Part shown: piece by piece, positions 1 to 8,550 of the stretch | Position numbering within the stretch: position 1 is the stretch's first letter | How the letters are laid out: each line of letters opens with the position of its first letter | Source: Chryseobacterium sp. G0186 | Lineage (GTDB): Bacteria > Bacteroidota > Bacteroidia > Flavobacteriales > Weeksellaceae | Reading direction: 5' to 3' | DNA length: 64,000 bases | Assembly (NCBI RefSeq): GCF_003815675.1 | Contig: NZ_CP033918.1 | Span: forward strand, 372,001 to 436,000 | Notes under the pieces: generated by a model | What the model saw: only the letters and a program-made list of their open reading frames with translations | Database searches by the model: none | What the model was told of the DNA's origin: nothing | Translations under genes and position numbers: made by a program

Positions 1-198
1 AACCTTGGAACTGAAAAAGTGAAATTCCATAATGATGGGTGGACCGTAACGACTTTAGATAATCTGCCGTCTGCACACTTTGAGCATGATGTAGCAGTAA
101 TCAATGGGAAACCGGTATTGCTTTCAACATTTGATTATGTATATGAAGCATTAGGTATTGTAAGTGATGAAGAAAAGCCTTTCCAACTGGATTTTTAA
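1..198 (+). CDS. map: Methionine aminopeptidase type I, 3' end only
   Basis: The window opens inside this gene; only the last 65 codons are present, read in frame from base 1 to a TAA at 196-198. The visible protein contains DGWTVTTLDNLPSAHFEHDV followed by a VINGKPVLL strand. This is the C-terminal signature of type I MetAP (WTV...SAqfEHTv), which includes the last metal-binding glutamate (E in FEHD). The enzyme removes the initiator methionine in the cytoplasm. Its stop codon overlaps the next ATG by one base (TAATG), so the two genes are probably translationally coupled. Identity rests on the C-terminus alone but the motif is distinctive. Confidence 0.85.
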   Translation, partial: NLGTEKVKFHNDGWTVTTLDNLPSAHFEHDVAVINGKPVLLSTFDYVYEALGIVSDEEKPFQLDF

Positions 199-965
199 TG
201 AAGAAGGTAACGAAGCTTTTACTGAATAAAATTCCACGCCCGATGCTGATTAAAATGAGTATCTGGGCAAGACCACTTATTTATCAGTTTTTTAAAGGAG
301 ATCAGTTCTTTGATCCCATTGATGGAAGATCATACCGGAAGTTCCTGCCTTATGGGTATGGAAAACAGAGGGAAAATGCCCTTTCTCCAGGAACACTGAG
401 CTTAGAAAGACATCGTCAGATGTGGTTGTATCTTCAGAATGAAACCGAGTTCTTCATTAAAAGCTATAAAGTTCTGCATATTGCTCCTGAGCAGGAATTT
501 TTAAGGAAATTCAAAAGGATGAGTAATCTGAACTATATTTCTGCAGATTTATATTCTCCCATTGTAGATGTGAAAGCGGATATTCTGGATCTTCCTTTCG
601 AGAATGAAAGCTTTGATATTATTTTCTGTAACCACGTCCTGGAACATATTGAAGATGATGCCAAGGCGATCAGCGAATTATATAGGGTAATGAAGCCAGG
701 CGGATGGGGAATCTTTCAGGTTCCGATGAAAAATTCACTGGAAAAAACCTATGAGGATTTTACCATTAAAGATCCGAAAGAACGTCAGAAGCACTTTGGA
801 CAGTATGACCATGTTCGTTGGTACGGGATGGATTATTTCGAACGTTTAAGGAAAGCAGGCTTTGAAACAGAACCTAATTTCTATTCACAGAAATTTTCAG
901 AAGAAGAAATAAAAAGATATGGGCTAAGAAGCAACGAGATTCTTCCTATAGTTTACAAAAAATAA
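198..965 (+). CDS. Class I SAM-dependent methyltransferase
   Basis: This 255-residue protein has a Methyltransf_11-type Rossmann core: strand 1 at VLHIAPEQEF (about residues 93-102), an acidic end of strand 2 at YISADLY, the ADILDLPFENESFDIIFCNH region with motif-II/III features, and LEHIEDDAKAISELYRVMKPGG (about 147-168). Motif I is the degenerate HIAPE form rather than DxGxGxG, which is common in this flavobacterial family. The substrate is unknown. The ATG overlaps the map stop by one base. The stop codon lies 30 bp before an IS3 element that separates the gene from the hairpin at 2398-2426. Confidence 0.85.
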   Translation: MKKVTKLLLNKIPRPMLIKMSIWARPLIYQFFKGDQFFDPIDGRSYRKFLPYGYGKQRENALSPGTLSLERHRQMWLYLQNETEFFIKSYKVLHIAPEQEFLRKFKRMSNLNYISADLYSPIVDVKADILDLPFENESFDIIFCNHVLEHIEDDAKAISELYRVMKPGGWGIFQVPMKNSLEKTYEDFTIKDPKERQKHFGQYDHVRWYGMDYFERLRKAGFETEPNFYSQKFSEEEIKRYGLRSNEILPIVYKK

Positions 966-995
966 TAAAGCCAACGAAGCTGATAAAGTTTAGGG

Positions 996-1031
996 TGACT
1001 AGTCCTGAAAATCTGATACAGATTATAGGAC
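996..1031. repeat. Left terminal inverted repeat of the IS3 element with internal dyad
   Basis: The left end pairs with the right end at 2360-2384. Bases 1002-1031 also form an internal dyad: outer arms GTCCT/AGGAC and inner arms ATCTG/CAGAT around ATA. It lies directly after the transposase orfB stop on the minus strand and could act as a hairpin that limits transcription through the end. The dyad is read directly from the sequence; the role is inferred. Confidence 0.7.
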
Positions 1032-1043
1032 AAAAATAAATAA

Positions 1044-1913
1044 TTAAACCAGAGCAAATTTTCTTTTGCTTTGGTTTTTATTTTTATAAGTTCTCATTTT
1101 AATTTTTGTCTGTTTATGCATTTGATTTGGGGTTAGATAATAATTTGAAAAATGAGGACGTAGATTATTATAGGTTTCAATGGATTCATCCACTAATTTT
1201 CTTCTTAACGCATTGTTTATATGATGTCTATCAATATTAAATTCATGCTTTAAAATACCATTTATCCTCTCTGCTATTGCATTTTCATAAGGATCTGAGT
1301 TTTGTGTCATGCTGCATTTTAATTGATGTTTTTGCAAGACTTTCTGATATTCATTCGAGCAGTATTGTAAGCCACGATCAGAATGATGAATTAATGGGCC
1401 TACCATACCTTTGTGTTTCTTTAAAGCTCTTTTCAATGCGATAAGACTACTTTCTGTATTTAAATTATCTGCTACAAAATGTCCCACTATTTTCTTGGAA
1501 TAAGCATCCGTTATTAAGCTTAAATAGCTTGGGCTTTTTCTGTCCCCTATGTAAGTAATATCAGCAACCCAAACCTGGTTGGGTTTTGTGATCTGATAGT
1601 CCAGAATCAAATTTTTATGCTTTCTGAAGCGATGATGGGAGTTGGTCGTAACATGGTAATTTTTCCTGGGGACAATCAATAAATGATTCGCTCTTAGGAT
1701 GTCAAAGAATTTATCTCTTCCTACTTTGATAGAACCTAGGGATTCTTTTAAAATAAAATATAGTTTTCTGCCTCCTAATCGGGGCATTTTAATACGAACA
1801 CACTCTACCAGTTCTACAACCTCTGAAGCCCTATTCCTACAAACTTCTGTACGCTTGATACTTCTATAATAGATTTGTCTATTTAACCCTAACAATCCAC
1901 AAGTAAAAATCAA
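1044..1913 (-). CDS. IS3-family transposase OrfB (catalytic subunit)
   Basis: This 289-residue OrfB has an N-terminal HTH_21-like region and an rve integrase core. The DDE triad is visible: D in VWVADITYIG, D in IHHSDRGLQYCS and E in ENAIAERINGIL. Length is normal for IS3 OrfB (about 280-290). The frame opens at TTG (1911-1913), overlapping the OrfA stop as TTGA, and lies -1 relative to OrfA. The frame remains open upstream of the TTG through the A-rich stretch GGAAAAAG, so an OrfAB fusion by -1 frameshifting is more likely than independent initiation at TTG. Confidence 0.93.
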   Translation of the reverse strand: MIFTCGLLGLNRQIYYRSIKRTEVCRNRASEVVELVECVRIKMPRLGGRKLYFILKESLGSIKVGRDKFFDILRANHLLIVPRKNYHVTTNSHHRFRKHKNLILDYQITKPNQVWVADITYIGDRKSPSYLSLITDAYSKKIVGHFVADNLNTESSLIALKRALKKHKGMVGPLIHHSDRGLQYCSNEYQKVLQKHQLKCSMTQNSDPYENAIAERINGILKHEFNIDRHHINNALRRKLVDESIETYNNLRPHFSNYYLTPNQMHKQTKIKMRTYKNKNQSKRKFALV

Positions 1914-2344
1914 AGTTTCTTTTTCCTTACTGCGGAAGTCATCGATTGTTCGGGTGGTGAGTTTTTTCGAATATCAATGCGATATTCTTTCTCTGCAAGA
2001 TCAATCATCATATCAAAAAATATAGCTTTTTTATCAGCAATATAAGCCTGTTTTTCCAAGAAGGCTTTCTGTTTTTCAAGAAGCTTAACTTCAGCTTCCA
2101 ATTCCATAATACGTTGTTCAGGTGTCTTTTCCATGGCATAAGGTCTTTGGTTTTCCCAATCAAAGTTACCATATTTTCTGAGCCAATTTAAAATAGTCCC
2201 GTGGGATTGTATACCATATTTCTTGCGACAAGTACTAATGGTCGATTCACCAGATTCAACTTCTTTTACTATTTGAAGTTTTAAACTTAAACTGTAATCT
2301 TTCTGTGTACGCTTGATGTACACTGACCTTAATTGTTCTTCCAT
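1910..2344 (-). CDS. IS3-family transposase OrfA (DNA-binding subunit)
   Basis: This 144-residue protein begins with a helix-turn-helix of the transposase_8/IS3 OrfA kind (YSLSLKLQIVKEVESGES, CRKKYGI...TILNWLRKYG). A leucine-zipper-like coiled coil follows (RIMELEAEVKLLEKQKAFLEK, about residues 77-97) and would drive multimerisation with OrfAB at the ends. It ends at ...RKKKL-stop; the A-rich codons AGG AAA AAG AAA just before the stop are a plausible -1 slippery region. The ATG lies 40 bp inside the right end of the element. Confidence 0.92.
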   Translation of the reverse strand: MEEQLRSVYIKRTQKDYSLSLKLQIVKEVESGESTISTCRKKYGIQSHGTILNWLRKYGNFDWENQRPYAMEKTPEQRIMELEAEVKLLEKQKAFLEKQAYIADKKAIFFDMMIDLAEKEYRIDIRKNSPPEQSMTSAVRKKKL

Positions 2345-2397
2345 AACGTTTTGTTTTTGTGTATCGCTATTTCAGGACTAGACAGGGCTTACAAAAT

Positions 2398-2426
2398 AAA
2401 ACCGTCTTCATAACGAAGGCGGTTTT
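2398..2426. terminator. Bidirectional hairpin terminator beyond the IS element
   Basis: The arms AAACCGTCTTC and GAAGGCGGTTT pair with one wobble around ATAAC, with A and T runs on either side. It lies between convergent genes, the methyltransferase (+) and the SMR exporter (-). Without the IS element it would lie roughly 40 bp after the methyltransferase stop, so it was probably a shared terminator. Confidence 0.75.
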
Positions 2427-2466
2427 ATATTTAAACTAGATAGAAATTATTGTTTGGTTCCTAGTC

Positions 2467-2796
2467 TTAATGAGAAGAAACCGCTTTTAATCCAATTACA
2501 GAGGCAATTAAGGTTACGATAAAAAATACTCTCCAGAAGCTTACCGGATCCTTAAAGAAGAAAATTCCCATCAAGACAGTTCCTACTGCCCCGATTCCTG
2601 TCCACACGGCATAGGCAGTACCGATAGGAAGTGTTTGAGTCGCTTTAATAAGCAAAAGCATGCTTATAGTCATCGTTATCAGAAAGCCGGTATACCAAAG
2701 GTACATCTCTGTTCCTGATGTTTCCTTTGCTTTCCCTAAACATGAGGCGAAGGCAACTTCAAATAATCCTGCGATAACTAATAGTATCCAATTCAT
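2467..2796 (-). CDS. Small multidrug resistance (SMR) exporter, SugE/Gdx-like
   Basis: The start chosen is the ATG at 2794-2796, which gives 109 residues, the normal SMR length. The longer open frame upstream is not membrane-like at its start. Four transmembrane helices are visible. Glu13 in GLFEVAFA corresponds to the essential substrate/proton-binding glutamate. The stretch LPIGTAYAVWTGIGAVGT resembles the SugE/Gdx guanidinium-exporter branch more than EmrE/QacE. No guanidine riboswitch is evident upstream. The gene lies 152 bp downstream of the Crp-type regulator on the same strand, which may control it. Specificity (guanidinium or quaternary ammonium) is inferred. Confidence 0.9.
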   Translation of the reverse strand: MNWILLVIAGLFEVAFASCLGKAKETSGTEMYLWYTGFLITMTISMLLLIKATQTLPIGTAYAVWTGIGAVGTVLMGIFFFKDPVSFWRVFFIVTLIASVIGLKAVSSH

Positions 2797-2948
2797 ATTG
2801 TAAATTTTTCTACTGCAAATTTCAGAATTTGGGAGGAGAAAAAACTTTACAATTGTTAAAAAATGCATTTTCCGATAAGAGAGTGAGAATTTGGAAGAGG
2901 CCAGCTTCTTTTTCCCAATAGCCTTTACCAATAAATATGCGTTCCCAA

Positions 2949-3512
2949 TTATTTTATCTCTGCCCGGATTCTGCTCAGGCTTACTTGTGTAATTCCGAGG
3001 TAAGACGCAATATGACCGAGCTGAACCCTTTTTAATAAATCAGGTTGGTACGATATAATATCTTTGTATCGTTCCAAAGAGGTTTTAAACTGTCTGGAAA
3101 TAATCAGTTCTTCAGATTTTATCATTTCAATTTCTGCCAGTTTTCTTCCCCAATTGGCAATATGAATATCTTCATTAAACAGTTTTTTTAGGTGGGCCGT
3201 TTCCAGTCTGTACAAGTCACAGTCTTCAAGCAGTTCAATGCTTTCATATCCGGGTTTATCTTCCACATAGCTTTTCATGGAAAGAATACACTGGCCTTCA
3301 CTTCCAAACCAGAATGTAATATCATTATCTGACGTTGAGGAATAGGCACGGGCAATTCCTTTACGGATAAAATAAAGGTACGGAATCACCTTGTCGGCTT
3401 CCATCAGGCAGTAGCCTTTAGGGTAAGAGACTTCAGTGATATATTCCTTCAAGCTGTTTTTGGAAGCTTCAGGGAGGATATAAATAGGATCAAGAATCTG
3501 GTCTATATTCAT
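2949..3512 (-). CDS. Crp/Fnr-family transcriptional regulator
   Basis: The 187-residue protein has an N-terminal cyclic-nucleotide-binding-like beta barrel (about residues 20-115, e.g. YFIRKGIARAYS) and a C-terminal winged helix (HIASYLGITQVSLSRIRAEI, about 167-186). It lacks the conserved arginine/serine phosphate-binding cassette of true CAP, as is usual for this Bacteroidota group, so the ligand is unknown. It probably forms a transcript with, or regulates, the SMR exporter downstream. A minus-strand -7 box TATTTTTG lies at 3532-3539, giving a leader of about 15 bases. Confidence 0.88.
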   Translation of the reverse strand: MNIDQILDPIYILPEASKNSLKEYITEVSYPKGYCLMEADKVIPYLYFIRKGIARAYSSTSDNDITFWFGSEGQCILSMKSYVEDKPGYESIELLEDCDLYRLETAHLKKLFNEDIHIANWGRKLAEIEMIKSEELIISRQFKTSLERYKDIISYQPDLLKRVQLGHIASYLGITQVSLSRIRAEIK

Positions 3513-3789
3513 AAAGATGAATTCTAATATTCAAAAATATCAGTTTTAGGCAATGCAATACAAAATTATGGTATAGTTTTTAAGATAATTTTTTTAAAAC
3601 AAAACAATCATAACTCTAAAAATTATGAATGAAATAATAGGCTTTCGTAGCCGAAATTAGTAAGGTTCAATTTCTTCTGATTCAAAAAACCATCTCCACA
3701 CTTTTCTTTTGAGATTTCATCTAAGGCTATATAAGTCTCTTTTTTCTTTTAAATATTGAGATTAACCGTAAAGACCAGTTTTGTTTTAC
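3513..3789. other. Divergent intergenic region upstream of era
   Basis: Apart from the -7 boxes at its two ends (3532-3539 minus, 3790-3797 plus) the region is AT-rich with no convincing ORF, RNA gene or strong hairpin. Confidence 0.5.
3532..3539 (-). promoter_or_regulatory. -7 box for the Crp/Fnr regulator
   Basis: TATTTTTG on the minus strand fits the Bacteroidota -7 consensus TAnnTTTG and lies 20 bp upstream of the start codon. No clear -33 TTG is seen. Confidence 0.5.
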
Positions 3790-3797
3790 TAACTTTG
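3790..3797 (+). promoter_or_regulatory. -7 box for era
   Basis: TAACTTTG matches TAnnTTTG and lies 20 bp before the era ATG. No well-placed -33 TTG is evident. Confidence 0.55.
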
Positions 3798-3817
3798 CAG
3801 TTCGTAATATTATTTTT

Positions 3818-4693
3818 ATGCACAAAGCTGGATTTGTAAATATAGTTGGAAAGCCCAATGCCGGAAAATCGACACTCCTAAACCAATTAATGGGAGAGAA
3901 GTTGGCGATTGTAACGCAGAAGGCCCAGACAACCCGTCACAGAATTTTTGGGATTTATAATGAAGAGGACCTTCAGATCGTATTTTCCGATACTCCGGGA
4001 GTATTGGACCCTAAATACGGATTACAGGAAAAGATGATGGATTTTGTAAAGGATTCCTTGCAGGATGCTGATGTATTCCTGTTTATTGTAGATGTAACGG
4101 ATAAAGCTGAACCATCAGAGTTTTTGATTGATAAATTAAATAAAATCCCTGTTCCTGTACTTCTTTTATTAAATAAAGTAGACCAAACCGATCAGGCAGG
4201 TCTTGAAAAACTGGTAGAAGACTGGCACAATAGAATTCCAAAAGCAGAGATCCTTCCGATTTCTGCCCTGAATGCCTTTAATACAGAGGTTATTTTACCT
4301 AAACTAAAGTCTTTATTACCAGAAAACCCACCTTATTATGATAAGGATCAATATACAGATAAGCCGGAAAGGTTCTTCGTGAATGAGGCTATCCGTGAAA
4401 AAATCCTTTTGAATTATGAGAAGGAAATTCCATATTCTGTAGAAGTCGTTACTGAGCAGTTTAAGGAAAAAGAGGGAATTATCTTTATAGATTCTATTAT
4501 CTATGTAGAACGAGATACCCAAAAGGGAATTATTATCGGACATAAAGGAGAGGCCATCAAAAAAGTGGGAACTGATGCAAGATTAGACCTTGAAAAATTC
4601 TTTTCTAAAAAAATTCACCTGAATTTATTCGTAAAGGTGAAAAAAGATTGGAGAAAGAATGATCGTGACCTGAAAAATTTTGGATACAGATAG
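3818..4693 (+). CDS. era: GTPase Era (16S rRNA-binding ribosome maturation factor)
   Basis: The 291-residue protein has all Era features. The P-loop is GKPNAGKST (residues 11-19), G3 is DTPG (about 59-62), G4 is NKVD and the G5 region is SALN. The C-terminal KH domain contains the GxxG-type motif IIIGHKGEAIKKVG (about 239-252). Era binds the 3' end of 16S rRNA during 30S assembly and is membrane-associated and essential in most bacteria. Length is normal. It appears to be transcribed from the -7 box at 3790 and is followed after 67 bp by the DoxX gene. Confidence 0.97.
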   Translation: MHKAGFVNIVGKPNAGKSTLLNQLMGEKLAIVTQKAQTTRHRIFGIYNEEDLQIVFSDTPGVLDPKYGLQEKMMDFVKDSLQDADVFLFIVDVTDKAEPSEFLIDKLNKIPVPVLLLLNKVDQTDQAGLEKLVEDWHNRIPKAEILPISALNAFNTEVILPKLKSLLPENPPYYDKDQYTDKPERFFVNEAIREKILLNYEKEIPYSVEVVTEQFKEKEGIIFIDSIIYVERDTQKGIIIGHKGEAIKKVGTDARLDLEKFFSKKIHLNLFVKVKKDWRKNDRDLKNFGYR

Positions 4694-4760
4694 ACTAAAA
4701 ACGCTCTAGATTCCGTTGTATTAAAAGATTTTTATTACCTTAGTATAAAGTTTTTAGTAG

Positions 4761-5192
4761 ATGATGAACTATAATAATTCTAATTCAAGCTCAATAGCCA
4801 AAGATATTATTTTATTGGCGGTAAGAGTCTTCGTTGGTTTTGCAATGCTTTCTCATGGATATCCAAAGCTCCAGATGCTGTTGGCAGGAGGTAAAATTGA
4901 ATTTTTCGATTTTATGGGATTAGGTCCTCAGATTACGCTAACCCTTACAGTGATTGCTGAATTTGTTTGCTCAATCTTACTAATACTAGGACTTTTTACA
5001 AGGGTATCCCTAGGTTTTCTGATTTTTACAATGGTCATTGCCGGATTTGTAGTTCATGGGGCAGACCCTTTTGAAAAAAGAGAAATGAGTCTTATCTATC
5101 TTTCTGTTTATCTTCTTTTGATGATCATCGGAGCCGGAAAGGTTTCTGTAGACCATCTGATAGAAAGAAGAAAAAGAGCTTCAGATTGGTAA
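4761..5192 (+). CDS. DoxX-family integral membrane protein
   Basis: The 143-residue protein has four hydrophobic helices (about residues 14-32, 53-72, 78-95, 106-124) and the DoxX motif RVFVGFAMLSHGYPKL near the first helix, followed by GPQITLTLTVIAEFVCSILLI. DoxX proteins are small inner-membrane proteins; some take part in oxidative-stress protection or act as terminal-oxidase-like subunits, but the role here is unknown. It lies 67 bp after era on the same strand and is closed by the strong hairpin at 5213-5240. Confidence 0.88.
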   Translation: MMNYNNSNSSSIAKDIILLAVRVFVGFAMLSHGYPKLQMLLAGGKIEFFDFMGLGPQITLTLTVIAEFVCSILLILGLFTRVSLGFLIFTMVIAGFVVHGADPFEKREMSLIYLSVYLLLMIIGAGKVSVDHLIERRKRASDW

Positions 5193-5212
5193 ATAGGTAC
5201 TGAATATAGTAT

Positions 5213-5240
5213 AAAAGAGCATCTTCGGATGCTCTTTTTT
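5213..5240 (+). terminator. Rho-independent terminator after the DoxX gene
   Basis: The stem AAAAGAGCATC/GATGCTCTTTT is closed by a stable C(UUCG)G tetraloop and followed by a T tract. It ends the era-doxX unit. Confidence 0.93.
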
Positions 5241-5333
5241 ATTGGAGTTATACCTGAAATTGTCTTTGTTGTCAGACATTATAGATGGTTTTTAATGATA
5301 AAGGTGTCTCAAAAATGACTACTTTCGTAAAAA

Positions 5334-7745
5334 ATGAATTATATGAAGATAAAACTGACAATTTGCCTTCTGGCATTTCTCAATTTTTATGATGCACAGG
5401 AGAATATTACCTATCAAAAGCCATCTGCTGAAATTCTTAAACTGGCAGATTACGAAAGACCCCCTTCAGTTCTGATGAACAGTAAAAAAGATTGGGTTGT
5501 ATTTACGTACAGACCTGCTTATAAAACGCTTACTGATCTTAACCAGCAGGAAATGAAGCTTGGAGGGTTAAGAATCAATCCTGTAACTAATATTGCAAGC
5601 ACTGTAACCTATTTTAATAATATTAAAATAAGAAAGACTAGTGATAAAAATGAGATTCAAGTAAAAAACCTACCATCAGAAGCTAAAATTGCCAATCTTT
5701 TATTTTCACCGGACGAAAAAAAACTGGCTTTTACCAATACAACAGATAAAGGAGTAGAGCTGTGGATCATAGACATGGAAACTGCTTCTGCAAAAAAAAT
5801 TACACAGGATGTCCTGAACGCAAATCTTGGATATCCATATATCTGGTATAATGATTCACAAAGTCTATTGATCAGAGTGCTTCCTCAGAATAGACCTGCC
5901 TTGATTGACTCCAGTAAGGATCTTCCAACCGGACCTATTATTTCTACGGCAGATGGAAAGGTATCGCAAAACAGGACATATCAGGATCTTTTAAAGAACC
6001 CTCAGGATGAGAAAAACTTTGAAATTCTTGTGTCGTCTGAAGTGTACCAGGCGGATCTGAACGGAAATCTTAAGAAGATCATGGATAAGAATATGTATTC
6101 CGGGCTTAGCTTTTCTCCGGATGGTAATTACTTATTGACCAGTGTGATCCAAAAACCATTCTCATATATTGTTCCATTAAGTAGATTTCCTTCAACATCC
6201 ACAGTATATGATGTGAAAGGAAATATCGTGAAAATTGTGAATGAAGTTCCTCTTAATGAGATTATGCCTAAAGGCTTTTCATCCGTAAGAACAGGAAAAA
6301 GAGAGATGGAATGGCGGAGTGATGCTCCGGCCACTTTAGTATATACAGAAGCACTTGACGGCGGAAATCAGCACAAGGCTGCGGAATATCGTGATGAAAT
6401 CTTTACATGGGAAGCTCCGTTTGCTACGGCACCAAAGTCTTTTTTCAAAATGAAACAGAGGTATCAGGATGTTAACTGGACTAATGATCATTATGCTGTA
6501 GTTTCGGAAGATTGGTATGATACCAGAAATAAAAAATCTTTCCTTATTGATCTTCATAATGGAGAATCAAAGGTTATCGATGATAGAAACTCTCAGGATG
6601 TGTACAGTGATCCCGGGAAATTTAATAAAGTAAAAAACCAATTCGGAAGATCTGTTATCGACATCAAAGGTGGAAAAGCATATCTTATTGGGGATGGATT
6701 TACAAAAGACGGGCAACATCCGTTTATTGATGAAATGGATATTAAATCCTTAAAAAAGAAAAGACTATATACTTCAAACACTAAGAATGCCAAGGAAAGT
6801 ATCGTAGATATTATTAATCCTGCGAAAGGAGAGATTCTGACCACTCAGGAGTCCTCCAATCAGTATCCTAACTATTTCAAAAAGAATATTAAATCTAATA
6901 AAGCTGAAGCGGTAACCTATTTTGCTAACCCTTTTGAAAGTATTAAGGATATTTACAAGGAAGTGATTACCTACAAAAGAAATGATGGTGTTACCCTGAG
7001 TGGAGTTCTTTATCTGCCGGCAGATTATGACAGAAAAATCAAGAAAGAAAAACTTCCGTTATTAATCTGGGCTTATCCAAGAGAATATAAAGATAAAAAT
7101 ACAGCAGGGCAGAGTACACAAAATGATAATGACTTTACATTTCCATCGTATGGATCTTTTGTATACTGGACCACTAAAGGATATGCTGTTTTGGATCATG
7201 CAGCCTTTCCGATCATTGGAGAAGGGAAAACAGAACCTAATGATACCTTTATTGCCCAGTTGGTAGCCAATGCAGATGCTGCAATCAACGCTGTTGATCA
7301 GTTGGGGTATATTGATAAGAAAAAAGTAGCTGTTGGTGGACATTCCTATGGAGCTTTTATGACAGCCAACCTCCTGACTCATTCTAACCTTTTTGCTTGT
7401 GGGATTGCAAGAAGTGGAGCGTACAACAGAACACTGACTCCATTTGGATTCCAGACTGAGCAGAGAAACTACTGGGATGTTCCGGAGATCTACAACACAA
7501 TGTCTCCATTCATGAATGCAGATAAAATGAAAACGCCACTTCTTTTAATTCATGGAGATGCGGACAACAATCCGGGGACTTTCACACTGCAAACTGAAAG
7601 ATACTTCCAGGCTTTGAAAAATCTTGGAGCACCGGTAAGAATGGTTCTTCTTCCAAAGGAATCTCACGGATACCAGGCTAAAGAAAATATTCTGCATGTT
7701 TTATGGGAACAGGATCAGTTCCTTCAAAAATGTCTGAAGAAATAA
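5334..7745 (+). CDS. Secreted prolyl oligopeptidase-family (S9) serine peptidase
   Basis: The 803-residue protein begins with a signal peptide (KIKLTICLLAFLNFYDAQ) and is probably periplasmic. An N-terminal beta-propeller-like region (to about residue 540) precedes an alpha/beta-hydrolase peptidase domain. The nucleophile is Ser671 in GGHSYGAFM; the acid lies in LLIHGDADNN and the histidine in KESHGYQ. Domain order and length match bacterial S9B/S9C oligopeptidases, and the fold resembles glutamyl endopeptidases of the group. The ATG at 5334 or the one at 5343 could be used; the second gives a tighter signal peptide. It is a single-gene unit between two hairpins. Confidence 0.92.
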   Translation: MNYMKIKLTICLLAFLNFYDAQENITYQKPSAEILKLADYERPPSVLMNSKKDWVVFTYRPAYKTLTDLNQQEMKLGGLRINPVTNIASTVTYFNNIKIRKTSDKNEIQVKNLPSEAKIANLLFSPDEKKLAFTNTTDKGVELWIIDMETASAKKITQDVLNANLGYPYIWYNDSQSLLIRVLPQNRPALIDSSKDLPTGPIISTADGKVSQNRTYQDLLKNPQDEKNFEILVSSEVYQADLNGNLKKIMDKNMYSGLSFSPDGNYLLTSVIQKPFSYIVPLSRFPSTSTVYDVKGNIVKIVNEVPLNEIMPKGFSSVRTGKREMEWRSDAPATLVYTEALDGGNQHKAAEYRDEIFTWEAPFATAPKSFFKMKQRYQDVNWTNDHYAVVSEDWYDTRNKKSFLIDLHNGESKVIDDRNSQDVYSDPGKFNKVKNQFGRSVIDIKGGKAYLIGDGFTKDGQHPFIDEMDIKSLKKKRLYTSNTKNAKESIVDIINPAKGEILTTQESSNQYPNYFKKNIKSNKAEAVTYFANPFESIKDIYKEVITYKRNDGVTLSGVLYLPADYDRKIKKEKLPLLIWAYPREYKDKNTAGQSTQNDNDFTFPSYGSFVYWTTKGYAVLDHAAFPIIGEGKTEPNDTFIAQLVANADAAINAVDQLGYIDKKKVAVGGHSYGAFMTANLLTHSNLFACGIARSGAYNRTLTPFGFQTEQRNYWDVPEIYNTMSPFMNADKMKTPLLLIHGDADNNPGTFTLQTERYFQALKNLGAPVRMVLLPKESHGYQAKENILHVLWEQDQFLQKCLKK

Positions 7746-7750
7746 AATAC

Positions 7751-7787
7751 AAAAGAGGTTGTTTACAGCAAACAACCTCTTTTTTTA
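7751..7787 (+). terminator. Strong terminator after the S9 peptidase
   Basis: The perfect arms AAAAGAGGTTGTTT and AAACAACCTCTTTT pair around ACAGC and are followed by more T. It can also serve the convergent HAD gene. Confidence 0.93.
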
Positions 7788-7806
7788 TCTTACTATTTAA
7801 AAATCT

Positions 7807-8496
7807 TTATAGGTGCTTTAGAATTTCATCTATTCTTTTCAGTTCCATAAAATGTTCATGTTCCAAACTCACATCTTGTTGCTCATGGCTCCATGTAACG
7901 TAATAAGGGATATGAGCTGCCGATCCTCCAATTTCCAAGACAGGCATAATGTCTGATTTTATGGAGTTACCAAGCATAAGGAAATTTTCCGGTTGACAAT
8001 CAAGATGTTTTAACAGCTTTTGATAATCATATTCTTTCTTATCACTCATGATCTCAATATGATGAAAATAATCCTGTAGTCCAGAGTTTTTTAGCTTACG
8101 TTCCTGATCCAGTAAATCTCCTTTTGTAGCAACCACCAGTCTGTATTTTCCTTTTAAGCTATCAAGGGTTTCAGTAACTCCATCCAACAGTTTAATCGGC
8201 TTTTGAAGAAGTTCATGCCCCAATTCAATGGCTTTATTCACTAATTGTAATGAAGCCATATTGTTGGTCACTCTGCTTATGGTTTCAATCATGCACAACA
8301 TAAAGCCTTTTACGCCATACCCATACAAATGAAGATTTTGCATTTCTGTTTTAAATAATTCCTGTGATACAGAATGCTGAGGAAGATAGTCTTCCAGAAG
8401 TCTGCAGAACTCTGCTTCTGCTTCCTGAAAATAAGGTTCATTAATCCAAAGAGTATCATCCGCATCAAAGGCTATGGTGGTAATATGATTATTCAT
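7807..8496 (-). CDS. HAD-superfamily hydrolase
   Basis: The start chosen is the ATG at 8494-8496, which places HAD motif I, FDADDTLW, at about residues 9-16, where it normally lies. The open frame upstream begins with TTG and is not HAD-like. Motif II is near VVATKGD and motif III/IV at NFLMLGNSIKSD. The helical cap follows motif I. The protein is probably a cytoplasmic phosphatase of the phosphoglycolate-phosphatase-like type, with unknown substrate. It is transcribed away from the Crp/Fnr gene at 8572; a perfect 12-bp palindrome lies between them. Confidence 0.88.
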   Translation of the reverse strand: MNNHITTIAFDADDTLWINEPYFQEAEAEFCRLLEDYLPQHSVSQELFKTEMQNLHLYGYGVKGFMLCMIETISRVTNNMASLQLVNKAIELGHELLQKPIKLLDGVTETLDSLKGKYRLVVATKGDLLDQERKLKNSGLQDYFHHIEIMSDKKEYDYQKLLKHLDCQPENFLMLGNSIKSDIMPVLEIGGSAAHIPYYVTWSHEQQDVSLEHEHFMELKRIDEILKHL

Positions 8497-8550
8497 TTTT
8501 GTTTTGTAATTTTCCGCTTCAAATTTCAACATAAAAAATAAAACAGAAAA

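Larger units (their letters stand above)
996..2384 (-). mobile_element. IS3-family insertion sequence, complete
   Basis: This is a 1,389-bp element bounded by imperfect terminal inverted repeats: the left end begins TGACTAGTCCTGAAA and the right end, read on the minus strand, begins TGTCTAGTCCTGAAA. About 20 of the first 25 bases match. A 3-bp direct repeat, GGG (993-995 and 2385-2387), flanks it as the target-site duplication, within the 3-4 bp typical of IS3. It carries orfA and orfB in overlapping -1 frames on the minus strand. Both reading frames are intact, so the element is probably still active or recently arrived. Confidence 0.93.

Noticed and set aside
2797..2948. Guanidine riboswitch before the SugE/Gdx-like gene
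   Set aside because: I looked for the conserved ACGR loops and paired stems but saw none. The space is AT-rich and lies downstream of the Crp-type regulator.
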